NCBI RefSeq assembly: GCF_008905045.1
Contig: NZ_VWMY01000011.1
Location: 1 to 64,000 of the forward strand
DNA: 64,000 bases
Origin: Streptomyces albicerus
GTDB taxonomy: Bacteria > Actinomycetota > Actinomycetes > Streptomycetales > Streptomycetaceae
Direction of reading: 5' to 3'
Shown: positions 33,533 through 42,003 of the stretch, one piece after another
Position numbering within the stretch: position 1 is the stretch's first letter
Layout: every line of letters starts with the position of its first letter
Position numbers and translations under genes: made by a program
Notes under the pieces: model-generated
Told to the model about the DNA's origin: nothing
Seen by the model: the letters and a program-made list of their open reading frames with translations, nothing else
The model's database searches: none

Positions 33533-34305
33533 GAGGGTGCCCCCTTGCTGTCGAAGGCCTTCATCCGGTCCAGGACCTTGTCGGCCGTCGGGGATTCCAT
33601 CCGGTCCACCAGGCGGCCGTCGGCGAGGAAGACGACCTCGTCGGCGTGCGCGGCGGCGACCGGGTCGTGGGTGACCATGACGACCGTGCGGTCCATCTGG
33701 CGTACGGCCCGGCCGAGGAGGTTCAGGACCTCCTCGCCGGAGCGCGAGTCGAGGTTGCCGGTCGGCTCGTCGGCGAAGACGACGTCAGGTTGTCCGGCGA
33801 ACGCCCTTGCCACGGCGACGCGTTGCTGCTGTCCGCCGGAGAGCTCGGACGGACGGTGGTGCAGCCGGTCGCGCAGCCCCACGACGTCGACGAGCGCGTC
33901 GATCCACTCCCCGGACGAGCCGTCGCCCCTGCCGCCCGCGAGGTCCATGGGCAGCGTGATGTTTTCCGCGACCGTGAGCGTCGGCACCAGGTTGAACGCC
34001 TGGAACACGAAGCCGATCCGGTCGCGGCGCAGCAGCGTGAGGCGACGGTCGTCGAGCCTGCTCAGCTCGGTGTCGCCGATGAACGCCGCGCCCGAGGTGA
34101 GGGTGTCCAGGCCGGCCGCGCAGTGCATCAGGGTGGACTTGCCGGAGCCCGAGGGCCCCATGATCGCGGTGAAGCGTCCGGCCGGAAAGGTGACGCTCAC
34201 CCCGTCCAGGGCCCGTACGGCGGTGTCGCCGCTGCCGTACACCTTCACGGCGTCGGCGACACGTGCTGCGGTCTGTGTGCCCTTCGTCGCGGTCGCGGTG
34301 CTCAT
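33529..34305 (-). CDS. ABC transporter ATP-binding protein (MacB/LolD-type)
   Basis: A 258-residue ATPase with Walker A GPSGSGKST, Q-loop in FVFQAFNLVPTLT, signature LSGGQQQR, Walker B VVFADEPTGNLD and the H-loop VTHD. It pairs with the following FtsX-type permease. ATG 34305 overlaps the SHOCT gene's stop by 4 bp (ATGA); the frame extends to 34899 but overlaps other genes. A TetR repressor and operator lie upstream of the operon. Confidence 0.93.
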   Translation of the reverse strand: MSTATATKGTQTAARVADAVKVYGSGDTAVRALDGVSVTFPAGRFTAIMGPSGSGKSTLMHCAAGLDTLTSGAAFIGDTELSRLDDRRLTLLRRDRIGFVFQAFNLVPTLTVAENITLPMDLAGGRGDGSSGEWIDALVDVVGLRDRLHHRPSELSGGQQQRVAVARAFAGQPDVVFADEPTGNLDSRSGEEVLNLLGRAVRQMDRTVVMVTHDPVAAAHADEVVFLADGRLVDRMESPTADKVLDRMKAFDSKGAPS

Positions 34306-34604
34306 GCCGCACCGCCCTTGCCCGTACGCCCGAACTGCTCGTCCAGGACGGAGAGCCGCCGCCAGTACTCGTCCTCGTCGATCTCCCCGGAGGCGAAGCG
34401 CCGGCCGAGCATCGCGATCGGCGAGTCGCCGGTCGGGCGGGCGTCCGGGTGGCCGTGGTCCATGCCGCGCCACGGGCCGCGGCGGCCGCGCCACACGGTT
34501 CGTCGGAGGACGGTCACGACGCCGATCACGACGGCCGCCCAGATCAGCGGGAAGAACAGAATCCACGGGCCGGGCCCGCCGTCCCAGTGCGCCAGGGTCT
34601 GCAT
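34302..34604 (-). CDS. Small membrane protein with SHOCT motif
   Basis: A 100-residue protein with one transmembrane helix (ILFFPLIWAAVVIGVVTVL) and a C-terminal SHOCT-type oligomerisation motif (SPIAMLGRRFASGEIDEDEYWRRLSVLDE). First gene of the ABC exporter operon, translationally coupled to the ATPase gene. Proteins of this layout are frequent small companions of ABC exporters; the function is unknown. Confidence 0.82.
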   Translation of the reverse strand: MQTLAHWDGGPGPWILFFPLIWAAVVIGVVTVLRRTVWRGRRGPWRGMDHGHPDARPTGDSPIAMLGRRFASGEIDEDEYWRRLSVLDEQFGRTGKGGAA

Positions 34605-34745
34605 CTGAAGTCATCTCCTCGGTTGGCTGTTCCGGTGATGCTTCGAGACTCGCGCCGGGAGGGGGTCCGGGTCGTCGTACGGCCAGCGGCAGTGCGCGTA
34701 CCTCCGCGGGAGTACGAACGGGGTCCTGGGCTGCTCCCTCGACTC

Positions 34746-34765
34746 TGTACCTACTAGTATGTACA
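34746..34765. promoter_or_regulatory. TetR operator palindrome
   Basis: TGTACCTACTAGTATGTACA is a 20-bp imperfect palindrome with only one mismatched pair. It lies 9 bp before the tetR start codon and about 140 bp before the divergent exporter operon. Such a site is typical for autoregulated TetR repressors that also repress a divergent exporter. Confidence 0.75.
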
Positions 34766-34773
34766 GTGATTTC

Positions 34774-35352
34774 ATGAGCACCCCGGAGCGACTGATCGAG
34801 GCCACCCGCGAGCTGCTGTGGGAGCGCGGGTACGTGGGCACGAGCCCCAAGGCGATCCAGCAGCAGGCGGGCGCCGGTCAGGGCAGCATGTACCACCACT
34901 TCACGGGCAAGCCCGATCTGGCGCTGGCCGCGATCCGGCGCACGGCGACGGAGATGCGCGCTACCGCCGAGGGAGTACTCGGCGGCCCCGGTTCCCCGTA
35001 CGAGCGCATCGAGGCCTATCTGCGCCGCGAACGCGATGTGCTGCGCGGCTGTCCGGTCGGGCGGCTGACCATGGACCCGGACGTCATCGCGAGCGACGAG
35101 TTGCGCGCGCCCGTCGACGAGACGCTGGACTGGCTGCGCGAGCGGCTCGCCGGACTCGTCGAGGAAGGCCAGGAGCGGGGCGAGTTCGCGCCCTCGCTGG
35201 ACGGTGAGGAGATCGCCGCGACGATCGTCGCCACGGTCCAGGGCGGCTATGTGCTGGCGCGCGCGTCCGGGTCGACCGTCGCCTTCGACACGGGAGTTCG
35301 CGGGTTGCTGTCGTTGCTCACTCTCAATTCGCCCACCCGTACAGCCGGTTAG
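34774..35352 (+). CDS. TetR-family transcriptional regulator
   Basis: A 192-residue repressor. The N-terminal helix-turn-helix (ATRELLWERGYVGTSPKAIQQQAGAGQGSMYHHFTGKPDLALAAI) is standard; the C-terminal ligand domain resembles the YxaF/LmrA group, with a Cys in LRGCPVGRL. ATG 34774 is preferred because an earlier in-frame ATG at 34759 would lie within the operator. There is no clear Shine-Dalgarno sequence, so a leaderless or short-leader transcript is likely. It probably represses itself and the divergent ABC exporter. Confidence 0.9.
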   Translation: MSTPERLIEATRELLWERGYVGTSPKAIQQQAGAGQGSMYHHFTGKPDLALAAIRRTATEMRATAEGVLGGPGSPYERIEAYLRRERDVLRGCPVGRLTMDPDVIASDELRAPVDETLDWLRERLAGLVEEGQERGEFAPSLDGEEIAATIVATVQGGYVLARASGSTVAFDTGVRGLLSLLTLNSPTRTAG

Positions 35353-35369
35353 AGCCGTTGGAGGCTTCG

Positions 35370-35954
35370 ATGCACGCCCTGCAGTACGAGATCACGCTGC
35401 CCGCCGACTACGACATGGACGTCATCCGCGGCCGGGTGTCCCGCGTCGGGCACCTGCTCGACGACTGGGACGGACTCGGCCTCAAGGCCTATCTGATGCG
35501 CGAGCGCGGAGTGGACGGCTCGCCGGTCAACCAGTACGGGCCGTTCTATTTGTGGCACACCCCCGAAGGCATGAACTCCTTCCTCTGGGGGCCGGGCTTC
35601 CAGGGCCTCGTGAACGACTTCGGGCGCCCCGTGGTGCAGCACTGGATGGGCCTCGCCTACGAGGACGGGGGCGCCGCCGATGTCACGCCCGAGGTCGCGG
35701 TGCGCCGGCGCGTGAGCATCCCGGAAGGAGCGCAGCTCGCCGAGGTGACGGAGGAGGCCGTACAGGAGACGCGGCGGCTGGCCGCGCTGGACGGGGCCGT
35801 GGGTGCCGCTGTCGCCGTCGACCCGCGTCACTGGGAGCTCGTGTACTTCTCGCTCTGGGCCCATGACGCGCCCAAGGCGACCGGTGAGGTGTACCGGGTG
35901 CTGCATCTGTCGGCACCGGAGCGCGACCGGCTGCCGTGGGGAAGGCAGTGGTGA
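35370..35954 (+). CDS. DUF4865 family protein
   Basis: A 194-residue protein matching DUF4865: MHALQYEITLPADYDMDVIRGRV at the N-terminus, then HLLDDWDGLGLKAYLMRERG, PVNQYGPFYLWHTPEGMNSFLWG. The family occurs beside LysR regulators and tautomerase-like enzymes, but its reaction is unknown; the fold may be a dimeric ferredoxin-like barrel. GGAGG five bases before the ATG fixes the start. It overlaps the next gene by 4 bp. Confidence 0.85.
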   Translation: MHALQYEITLPADYDMDVIRGRVSRVGHLLDDWDGLGLKAYLMRERGVDGSPVNQYGPFYLWHTPEGMNSFLWGPGFQGLVNDFGRPVVQHWMGLAYEDGGAADVTPEVAVRRRVSIPEGAQLAEVTEEAVQETRRLAALDGAVGAAVAVDPRHWELVYFSLWAHDAPKATGEVYRVLHLSAPERDRLPWGRQW

Positions 35955-36868
35955 CCACGGGCCGCGCCGTCCGTACGGTCCTCGGGGATGTCTCCCCAAC
36001 GGAGTTGGGGGTGTGCGACGCGCACGACCACCTGTTCCTCAGCAGTCCCCAGCTCCCCGGCCAGGAACTGCGCGACGCGTCCGCGGCGCGCGCCGAACTG
36101 CTCGCGTTCCGCGAGGCCGGCGGCGGGAGCGTGATGCAGTGGACGCCGTACGGCATGGGCCGCCGGGCCGCGGACCTCCCGCTGCTCTCGCGCGACGCGG
36201 GGGTGCATGTGGTCGCCGCGACGGGACTGCACCAAGCCGTCCACTACACACCGGAGTTGCTCGACCGGTTGCGCGGCAGGCTCGCCGGCCTCTTTGTGTC
36301 GGAGCTGACGGAGGGCCTGGCCACTTCGGGAGTCAGGGCGGGGTTCATCAAGGTCGCCGGCGGCTTCCACGCCCTGGACGCGCACGCCCGCTGGACGATG
36401 ACCGCGGCGGCCGAGGCGCACCATGCGACGGGTGCGCCCATCGCCGTGCACCTGGAGCTGGGTACGGGTGCGCTCGACGTACTCGACCTGCTGTGCGGGG
36501 AGTTGAGGGTGGCGCCGGACCGGGTGATCCTCGGTCATCTCAACCGTTTCCCCGACCTGGTGGTGCACCGGCAGGCGGCGGAGGCCGGCGCCTATCTGGC
36601 TTTTGACGGGCCGTCGCGCGCGAACCACGCCACGGACTGGCGCATGCCCGATGCCGTACGGGCCCTCGCGGACGCCGGGTTCGGCGACCGACTGCTGCTC
36701 GGCGGGGACACGACGACGGCCGGGGCCCGCTCGGTGAACGGCGGGCCGGGGCTGCCATATCTCCTGCGCCGGGTGCGCCCCAGGCTCGAACTCGCCCTGG
36801 GGGAAGGGCTGGTGGAGCAGATGCTGACGGAGAACCCGGGGCGGGCGTACGCCGTCGAGTGGGCGTAG
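35951..36868 (+). CDS. Phosphotriesterase-family metal-dependent hydrolase
   Basis: A 305-residue TIM-barrel hydrolase. Metal ligands expected for the phosphotriesterase family are visible: H25-x-H27 in VCDAHDHLF, a Lys bridging position in GFIKVAGG, His residues in IAVHLELG and ILGHLNR, and the last Asp in LLGGDTTT. Relatives are phosphotriesterase-like lactonases and PHP proteins. The GTG start overlaps the DUF4865 stop (GTGA), so the two are co-translated and probably act in one pathway. Confidence 0.85.
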   Translation: MTTGRAVRTVLGDVSPTELGVCDAHDHLFLSSPQLPGQELRDASAARAELLAFREAGGGSVMQWTPYGMGRRAADLPLLSRDAGVHVVAATGLHQAVHYTPELLDRLRGRLAGLFVSELTEGLATSGVRAGFIKVAGGFHALDAHARWTMTAAAEAHHATGAPIAVHLELGTGALDVLDLLCGELRVAPDRVILGHLNRFPDLVVHRQAAEAGAYLAFDGPSRANHATDWRMPDAVRALADAGFGDRLLLGGDTTTAGARSVNGGPGLPYLLRRVRPRLELALGEGLVEQMLTENPGRAYAVEWA

Positions 36869-37072
36869 GCCCGCCGTCCACGGCCCGGCGTCCTCGACCA
36901 CAGCGCGGTGCGCGACCGGCTGACGGTGCTGGCCGCCACTCCCCCGCCGGAGCCGTTCCCGATCGGTCTGTGTGTGCGTCGGGCCGATCTGCGGCGACCG
37001 TTGGTGGCGGCGCTGTGGAGCCTGACCGACGTTTCCGCCCATGCCGCCGATGCCGCCGGCGCTCGGACCTGA
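36869..37072 (+). pseudogene. C-terminal remnant of a LysR-type regulator
   Basis: Directly after the hydrolase stop, in the same frame, about 65 codons read to TGA with protein-like content: VRDRLTVLAATPPPEPFPIG, then LCVRRADLRRPLVAALWSLT. This resembles the end of a LysR substrate-binding domain. No start codon with a ribosome-binding site and no DNA-binding domain are present. DUF4865 genes usually neighbour LysR genes, which supports a decayed regulator. Confidence 0.45.
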
Positions 37073-37100
37073 GCGAGAGGCTCGGGCCCGAGCAAGGTAC

Positions 37101-38342
37101 TCAGGCTTGCGACAAAGCCGCGATCGGGTCGTCGAGTACCGGCTGCCACGCCAGCTCGGCCGCTCCCACCAGGCTGTTGTGGTCCAGCGTGCAGGCGAGG
37201 ATGGGGACGCCGCCGCTCTGTCCCCACAGGCTGCGGTCGGCCACGACGGCGCGCAGCCGCTCCGGGTCGGCGTCGAGCAGGGTGCGGTGCAGTCCGCCGA
37301 GGATGATGCGGTCCGGGTTGAGGATGTTGACCAGACCCGCGAGTCCCAGGCCCAGCCGGTCGATCAGTGCCTCGGCGGCCGTGCGGACGGTCGCGTCGGC
37401 GTACTGGCTGCGGATCAGGTCGTTGGCCTGCTGGAGCAGCGACACCTCGGGACCGGGGTCGCGGCCCGCCGCGGTCAGGAAGGCGAGCGGGTCCGCCTCG
37501 ACGTCCAGGCAGCCGCGGCTCCCGCAGTGGCAGGGGCGGCCTTCCGGGTTGACCGTGAGGTGGCCGACTTCGAGTGCGAGCCCCGAACTGCCCGTGTGCA
37601 GACGCCCGTCGAGTACGAGCGCACCGCCGACACCCCGGTGTCCGGTGGCCACACACAGCAGGTCGCGGGCGCCGCGGCCCGCGCCGTGCCGGTGCTCGGC
37701 GAGCGCGGCGAGGTTGACGTCGTTGGCCGCGAACGCCGGCCCCGCGATCCCGGCCGCGCGGACGCGCTCCGCGAAGATCTCCCGTACGGGTGCGCCCGCC
37801 GGCCAGGCCAGGTGGAGCGGATTGAGGGCCGTGCCCTCGGGTTCGGCGACGGCCGACGGTACGGCGAGGCCTGCGCCCACGCAGCGGCGTCCTGTCTCCC
37901 GGAGCAGCTCGGCGCCCGCCTCGACAACCGAGCCGAGCACCTTCGCCGGGTCGGCGTCGACGGTCTCGCAGCCGGGTGCGGTCGCGACGATTCGTCCGCC
38001 GAGGCCGACCAGGGCGGCGCGGAAACCGTCGGCGTGCACCTGGGCGGCGAGGGCGACGGGGCCGTCCTCCGCGAGTTCGAGGCGGTGCGAGGGGCGGCCC
38101 TGCGAGCCGGCGGCCGCGCCGGGGCGCGCGTCGACGTGGATCAGTCCGAGCGCTTCGAGTTCCGCGGCGACCGCTCCCGCCGTCGCGCGCGTGACGCCCA
38201 GCTCGGCGGTGAGTACGGCACGCGTCGGCGCGCGTCCGGTGTGAACGAGCTCCAACGCGGGCCCGAGCGCACCCCGCCCTCGGTCCAGCCGTGTCCTGGT
38301 ACTTCCTTCTCCCGCCGCTCTGGGGGCCGCATTGCCGCTCAT
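37101..38342 (-). CDS. ROK-family transcriptional regulator
   Basis: A 413-residue regulator: winged helix at about 28-72 (VLTAELGVTRATAGAVAAELEALGLI) joined to a ROK sugar-kinase-like domain with the Zn motif CHCGSRGC in GHLTVNPEGRPCHCGSRGCLDVE and a GVGGALVLDG phosphate-binding stretch. Such NagC/Mlc-type regulators sense sugars or sugar phosphates. No sugar operon is directly adjacent. It is a single gene. Confidence 0.9.
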   Translation of the reverse strand: MSGNAAPRAAGEGSTRTRLDRGRGALGPALELVHTGRAPTRAVLTAELGVTRATAGAVAAELEALGLIHVDARPGAAAGSQGRPSHRLELAEDGPVALAAQVHADGFRAALVGLGGRIVATAPGCETVDADPAKVLGSVVEAGAELLRETGRRCVGAGLAVPSAVAEPEGTALNPLHLAWPAGAPVREIFAERVRAAGIAGPAFAANDVNLAALAEHRHGAGRGARDLLCVATGHRGVGGALVLDGRLHTGSSGLALEVGHLTVNPEGRPCHCGSRGCLDVEADPLAFLTAAGRDPGPEVSLLQQANDLIRSQYADATVRTAAEALIDRLGLGLAGLVNILNPDRIILGGLHRTLLDADPERLRAVVADRSLWGQSGGVPILACTLDHNSLVGAAELAWQPVLDDPIAALSQA

Positions 38343-38390
38343 GAGGGCGAGTCTCCCATGATCCGGTGGTCCGGTGGCCGGTCCGGCTCT

Positions 38391-39065
38391 CTAGAAGCCG
38401 CTCACCCGCAGGGTCACGTTCAGACGGCCGGTCAGTCCCAGCTCGGGCGGCGCCGTGCCCGCGTGCACGCGCGGTACCCCGTGGTAGGCGAGCCGGGACG
38501 GCCCGCCGAACACGAACAGGTCGCCGCTGCGCAGCTCCACGTCCGTGTAGGGGCGAGTCCGCGACTCGGTGTTGCCGAAGCGGAAGACGCAGGTGTCGCC
38601 GAGGCTCAGCGACACCACCGGTGCGTCGGACTTCTCGTCGCTGTCGCGGTGCATGCCCATGCGGGCGTCGGCGTCGTAGAAATTGATCAGCGCGATGTCG
38701 TACGGGGCCGGCACCTCGCCCGCGTGGGCATCGCCTCCCGAGGTTTCGCCGCCGAAGGCATCGGCCACCGCCCCGCGCCCCAGTTCGCCTAGCCACGTGG
38801 GGACCTCCTTCACCGGCGCCCCGTCCCCGTCGACGACCGTGCGCGCGTACCCGTACGGGTACCAGTGCCAGCCGAGGCAGACCTGCCGGGAGGTCATCGT
38901 GCCGCCGCCCGGCGTACGGACCGTGCGCAGCCCGGCGGGCGGGCGCGCCCAGGCGCGGCAGGCCTCGAGGAGTTCGCGCTGGCGCTCGGGAGTCAGCCAG
39001 TCCGGCAGGTGTACGGCACCCGGCGCGACCTCCGTCCGGGCCCGGGGAAACAGCTCGGCGTCCAT
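38391..39065 (-). CDS. alkB: AlkB-like Fe(II)/2-oxoglutarate dioxygenase
   Basis: A 224-residue DNA/RNA dealkylase. The jelly-roll iron site is the HxD in RMGMHRDSDEKSDAPVVSLSLG (His and Asp), and the distal His in RLAYHGVPRV; the RNVTLR-type end (RLNVTLRVSGF) supplies 2-oxoglutarate-binding Arg. It reverses N-alkyl damage in nucleic acids. ATG 39065 has GGGAG close upstream; the frame extends to 39128. Confidence 0.9.
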   Translation of the reverse strand: MDAELFPRARTEVAPGAVHLPDWLTPERQRELLEACRAWARPPAGLRTVRTPGGGTMTSRQVCLGWHWYPYGYARTVVDGDGAPVKEVPTWLGELGRGAVADAFGGETSGGDAHAGEVPAPYDIALINFYDADARMGMHRDSDEKSDAPVVSLSLGDTCVFRFGNTESRTRPYTDVELRSGDLFVFGGPSRLAYHGVPRVHAGTAPPELGLTGRLNVTLRVSGF

Positions 39066-39173
39066 GGCTCCCATCCTCGCGCACCGCGCGCCCAGGACCT
39101 GTCCGACCCTGATCCGCGGACAGGCCATGGCCGCCGAAACCCCCTGATCTGCGCCTCAGCTAGCCTGGACCCA

Positions 39174-40331
39174 ATGACCGACCGTATGACGACCCCCTCG
39201 GCCGAGCTGACGCTGGCGCGCTTCCCCGAGGACTCCCGTGACCAGCTCCGTGCGTGGGACGCCTCCGACGAGTATCTGCTGAGGCATCTCGCGGACAGCG
39301 GCCAGGCGCTCGAGGGCGCGGTCGTCGTGGTCGGCGACCGCTGGGGCGCCCTCACCACGGCCCTTCGGGCACACCGGCCGGTGCAGATCACCGACTCGTA
39401 CCTGACCCGGGAGGCGACCCGGGCGAATCTGGCGCGCAACGGCGCCGACCAGGACTCCGTACGTCTGCTCACCACCCAGGACCCGCCGCCGGACCGTGTC
39501 GACGTGCTGTTGGTCCGCGTACCGAAGAGCCTCGCGCTTCTCGAGGACGATCTTCTGCGTCTGGCGCCCGCCGTGCACGAGGGGACGGTCGTCATCGGCA
39601 CCGGCATGGTCAAGGAGATCCACACCTCGACGCTGAAGCTGTTCGAGCGGATCATCGGCCCGACGCAGACCTCACTGGCCGAGAAGAAGGCCAGGCTCAT
39701 CTTCTGCTCACCGAATCCGGGGCTCGCGCGGCCTGCGAACCCCTGGCCGCACCGCTACGCGCTGCCCGACGACGTCGGTCCCGTCTCCGGCCGTACCGTC
39801 GTCAACCACGCCGGCGTCTTCTGCGCGGAGCGCCTGGACATCGGCACCAGGTTCTTCCTCCAGCACCTGCCGTACGAGGGCGGGGGCGAGCGCGTCGTGG
39901 ACCTGGGCTGCGGCAACGGCGTGGTCGGTACGGCGGTGGCGCTGGCCCGCCCCCGGGCCGAGGTGCTGTTCGTGGACGAGTCGTACCAGGCGGTGGCCTC
40001 GGCGGAGGCGACGTACGGGGCGAACATCGACGACACGGCGGAGTACGGCAAGGCGGAGTTCCGGGTCGGCGACGGGCTGGACGGCGTCCCGGACGAGAGC
40101 GTCGACCTCGTGCTGAACAATCCGCCCTTCCACTCGCACCAGGCGACGACCGACGCCACGGCATGGCGGATGTTCACCGGCGCGCGCCGCGCACTGCGGC
40201 CGGGCGGCGAGCTGTGGGTGGTCGGCAACCGTCATCTCGGCTATCACGTGAAGCTGCGGCGCCTCTTCGGCAACAGTCAACTCGTCGCGAGCGACGCGAA
40301 GTTCGTGATTCTGAAGGCCGTGAAGGAGTAG
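39174..40331 (+). CDS. RlmG/RsmC-like class I methyltransferase
   Basis: A 385-residue protein with the two-domain layout of rRNA guanine-N2 methyltransferases RlmG/RsmC: a degenerate N-terminal Rossmann domain (1-180) and a catalytic C-terminal domain with motif I VVDLGCGNGVVG and the target-amino-group motif NNPPFH. It likely makes m2G in rRNA. The N-terminus has two possible Met starts; the first is used. Confidence 0.87.
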   Translation: MTDRMTTPSAELTLARFPEDSRDQLRAWDASDEYLLRHLADSGQALEGAVVVVGDRWGALTTALRAHRPVQITDSYLTREATRANLARNGADQDSVRLLTTQDPPPDRVDVLLVRVPKSLALLEDDLLRLAPAVHEGTVVIGTGMVKEIHTSTLKLFERIIGPTQTSLAEKKARLIFCSPNPGLARPANPWPHRYALPDDVGPVSGRTVVNHAGVFCAERLDIGTRFFLQHLPYEGGGERVVDLGCGNGVVGTAVALARPRAEVLFVDESYQAVASAEATYGANIDDTAEYGKAEFRVGDGLDGVPDESVDLVLNNPPFHSHQATTDATAWRMFTGARRALRPGGELWVVGNRHLGYHVKLRRLFGNSQLVASDAKFVILKAVKE

Positions 40332-40334
40332 GGC

Positions 40335-41111
40335 TCAGGCTGGGCCCGGCTCCCCGCGCAGGGCGCGTGGCGACGCGCCCAATTCACGTCGGCACGCCTT
40401 GTTGAACGCCTGCAGGTCGGGAATGCCGACCGACGCGGCGACTGCCGGGATCGACAGCGTCGAGGCCCGCAGCAGGTGGTGGGCGCGGTCGAGTCTGCGG
40501 CGGCGGATGTAGGCGACGACCGTGCCTCCCGTCGTGGCGCGGAAGAGCCTGGTCAGGTGGTTGTGCGAGACACCCGCGGCACGGGCCACGGCGGGCACGG
40601 TGAGCGGGGCGGCGAGGTTCGCCTCGACGTACGCGATCGCGGCGGTGACGGCCGGGTGCGGGCCGGGGCGTTCGGCGGCCGGGGCGAGACGGGCGATGCG
40701 CCACAGAGCGGTCCAGATCTCGGCCCGCGTACGCTCCGGCTCGCCCGGTACGGACGCGACCGCCTGGAGCAGCAACCCGGTGAGCATGGGGAGTTCGGGT
40801 CCGGCGTCCTGCATCACGGGGACGGTGCGCGGCGGCCCGACGGCGGCGATGCGCAGATGCGCGTAGAGGTGTTCTGAGCGGCCCTGGTAGCGGTAGCGGA
40901 CCGTCGTGCCGGGCGGTACGAGACTGACCCGGCCGGGGCGGATGACGTGCGGTGTGCCGTCGACGGTCAGCTCGGCCTCGTACTGGTACAGGTGCAGCTG
41001 CCACAGCTCCGGCAGCCGGAAGACGTCCGTGCGGCTCGCGACGCCGTGCACGCCGACGCCCGCGTTGGCGACGACGGGCGGCTCCCCGAGGTGGATCTCC
41101 GTCTCCCGCAT
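40335..41111 (-). CDS. AraC-family transcriptional regulator
   Basis: A 258-residue regulator: an N-terminal cupin-like sensing domain (FRLPELWQLHLYQYEAELTVDG, HVIRPGRVSLVPPGTTVRYRYQG) and the double helix-turn-helix at about 160-255 (AAPLTVPAVARAAGVSHNHLTRLFRATTGGTVVAYIRRRRLDRA). Divergent from the PhyH gene with direct repeats in between, so it most likely activates that gene. Confidence 0.92.
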   Translation of the reverse strand: MRETEIHLGEPPVVANAGVGVHGVASRTDVFRLPELWQLHLYQYEAELTVDGTPHVIRPGRVSLVPPGTTVRYRYQGRSEHLYAHLRIAAVGPPRTVPVMQDAGPELPMLTGLLLQAVASVPGEPERTRAEIWTALWRIARLAPAAERPGPHPAVTAAIAYVEANLAAPLTVPAVARAAGVSHNHLTRLFRATTGGTVVAYIRRRRLDRAHHLLRASTLSIPAVAASVGIPDLQAFNKACRRELGASPRALRGEPGPA

Positions 41112-41138
41112 GGTGAAAAACTACCAGCGGTGGTGAAA
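41111..41138. promoter_or_regulatory. Direct repeats TGGTGAAA, probable AraC site
   Basis: TGGTGAAA occurs at 41111-41118 and 41131-41138, exactly 20 bp apart on the same face of the helix. AraC-type activators bind direct repeats with about this period. The first copy touches the araC-type start codon, fitting autoregulation. Confidence 0.6.
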
Positions 41139-41181
41139 CGGACCAACGCGCCGGACCCGGCCCGCTCCGTACGTTGAACCC

Positions 41182-42003
41182 ATGACGGACACCCAGCAGC
41201 CTCCCCTCCTGAGTTCGGTGCAGATGGCGCGTTTCGTGGCGCACGGCTCGCTGCGCCTCGACGCGGTGGTGCCGGCGGAGATGAACGCCGAGGCGATCGG
41301 TTTCCTGGGGCGGGGCGTCCCGGGCGTGCCCTACGGCAGCACGGTGCCTGACGCCTATCCCGAGGGCTCCTTCGTCCGGCGGCTCCTCGGCATCCCGGCC
41401 GTGGCGGGGGCGCTGCGCGGCCTGGTCGGTCCGGACCCGCGCGTCGACCACCACGCCGTGCACATCCGCGAGCCCCACGAGGGGCGGGCGCAGCCGCTGC
41501 ACGGTGACGCGATCATCGACGTCCGCACCGACGCCTTCGACGTCCAGCTGATGTACTACCCGCAGGACGTGACCCTCGACATGGGCGGCACCCTCAGCGT
41601 GCCGGGCAGTCATCTGCGGCGTACGAACGAGTCGGACACCGGCCGCTACCAGAATCTGCTCGGCCAGTCCCGCCTCGTCTGCCCGGCCGGCACCGTGGTG
41701 TTTCTGCACCACGGCCTCTGGCACGGCGGGCGGCGCAACGAAAGCGACGCGGTCCGCTATATGTTCAAGATCCGCTTCAATCCGACCGTACGGCAGCGGC
41801 GGCTGTGGGACACCTCGGACCTCGGCCACCCGCGGGTGGCCGAGGAGCTCTCGACGTCCTTCCCGTGGTACGAACCCGCCACCGGCCGTCTGGAGATGTA
41901 CAACCGTGTCCTGCTGTGGCGGTCGCTGACCGGCGACGAGTCCTTCGATCTCGAGCACTGGGTGACCCGTGTCTCCAACCGTCCCCAAGGAGACGCGGCA
42001 TGA
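41182..42003 (+). CDS. Phytanoyl-CoA dioxygenase (PhyH) family protein
   Basis: A 273-residue Fe(II)/2-oxoglutarate dioxygenase. The iron triad is HGD in QPLHGDAIIDV and His in VVFLHHGLWHGG; the Arg for 2-oxoglutarate follows (RRNESDAVRYMFKIRF). The PhyH family hydroxylates diverse small molecules, often in secondary metabolism. It is coupled by an ATGA overlap to a 91-residue protein gene and is divergent from an AraC regulator. Confidence 0.87.
   Translation: MTDTQQPPLLSSVQMARFVAHGSLRLDAVVPAEMNAEAIGFLGRGVPGVPYGSTVPDAYPEGSFVRRLLGIPAVAGALRGLVGPDPRVDHHAVHIREPHEGRAQPLHGDAIIDVRTDAFDVQLMYYPQDVTLDMGGTLSVPGSHLRRTNESDTGRYQNLLGQSRLVCPAGTVVFLHHGLWHGGRRNESDAVRYMFKIRFNPTVRQRRLWDTSDLGHPRVAEELSTSFPWYEPATGRLEMYNRVLLWRSLTGDESFDLEHWVTRVSNRPQGDAA

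Noticed and set aside
31286..34777. 1,163-codon plus-strand open frame across the ABC exporter
   Set aside because: Antisense to three genes with full ABC and FtsX motifs. Composition is dominated by R, G, E and A with no ribosome-binding site or domain.
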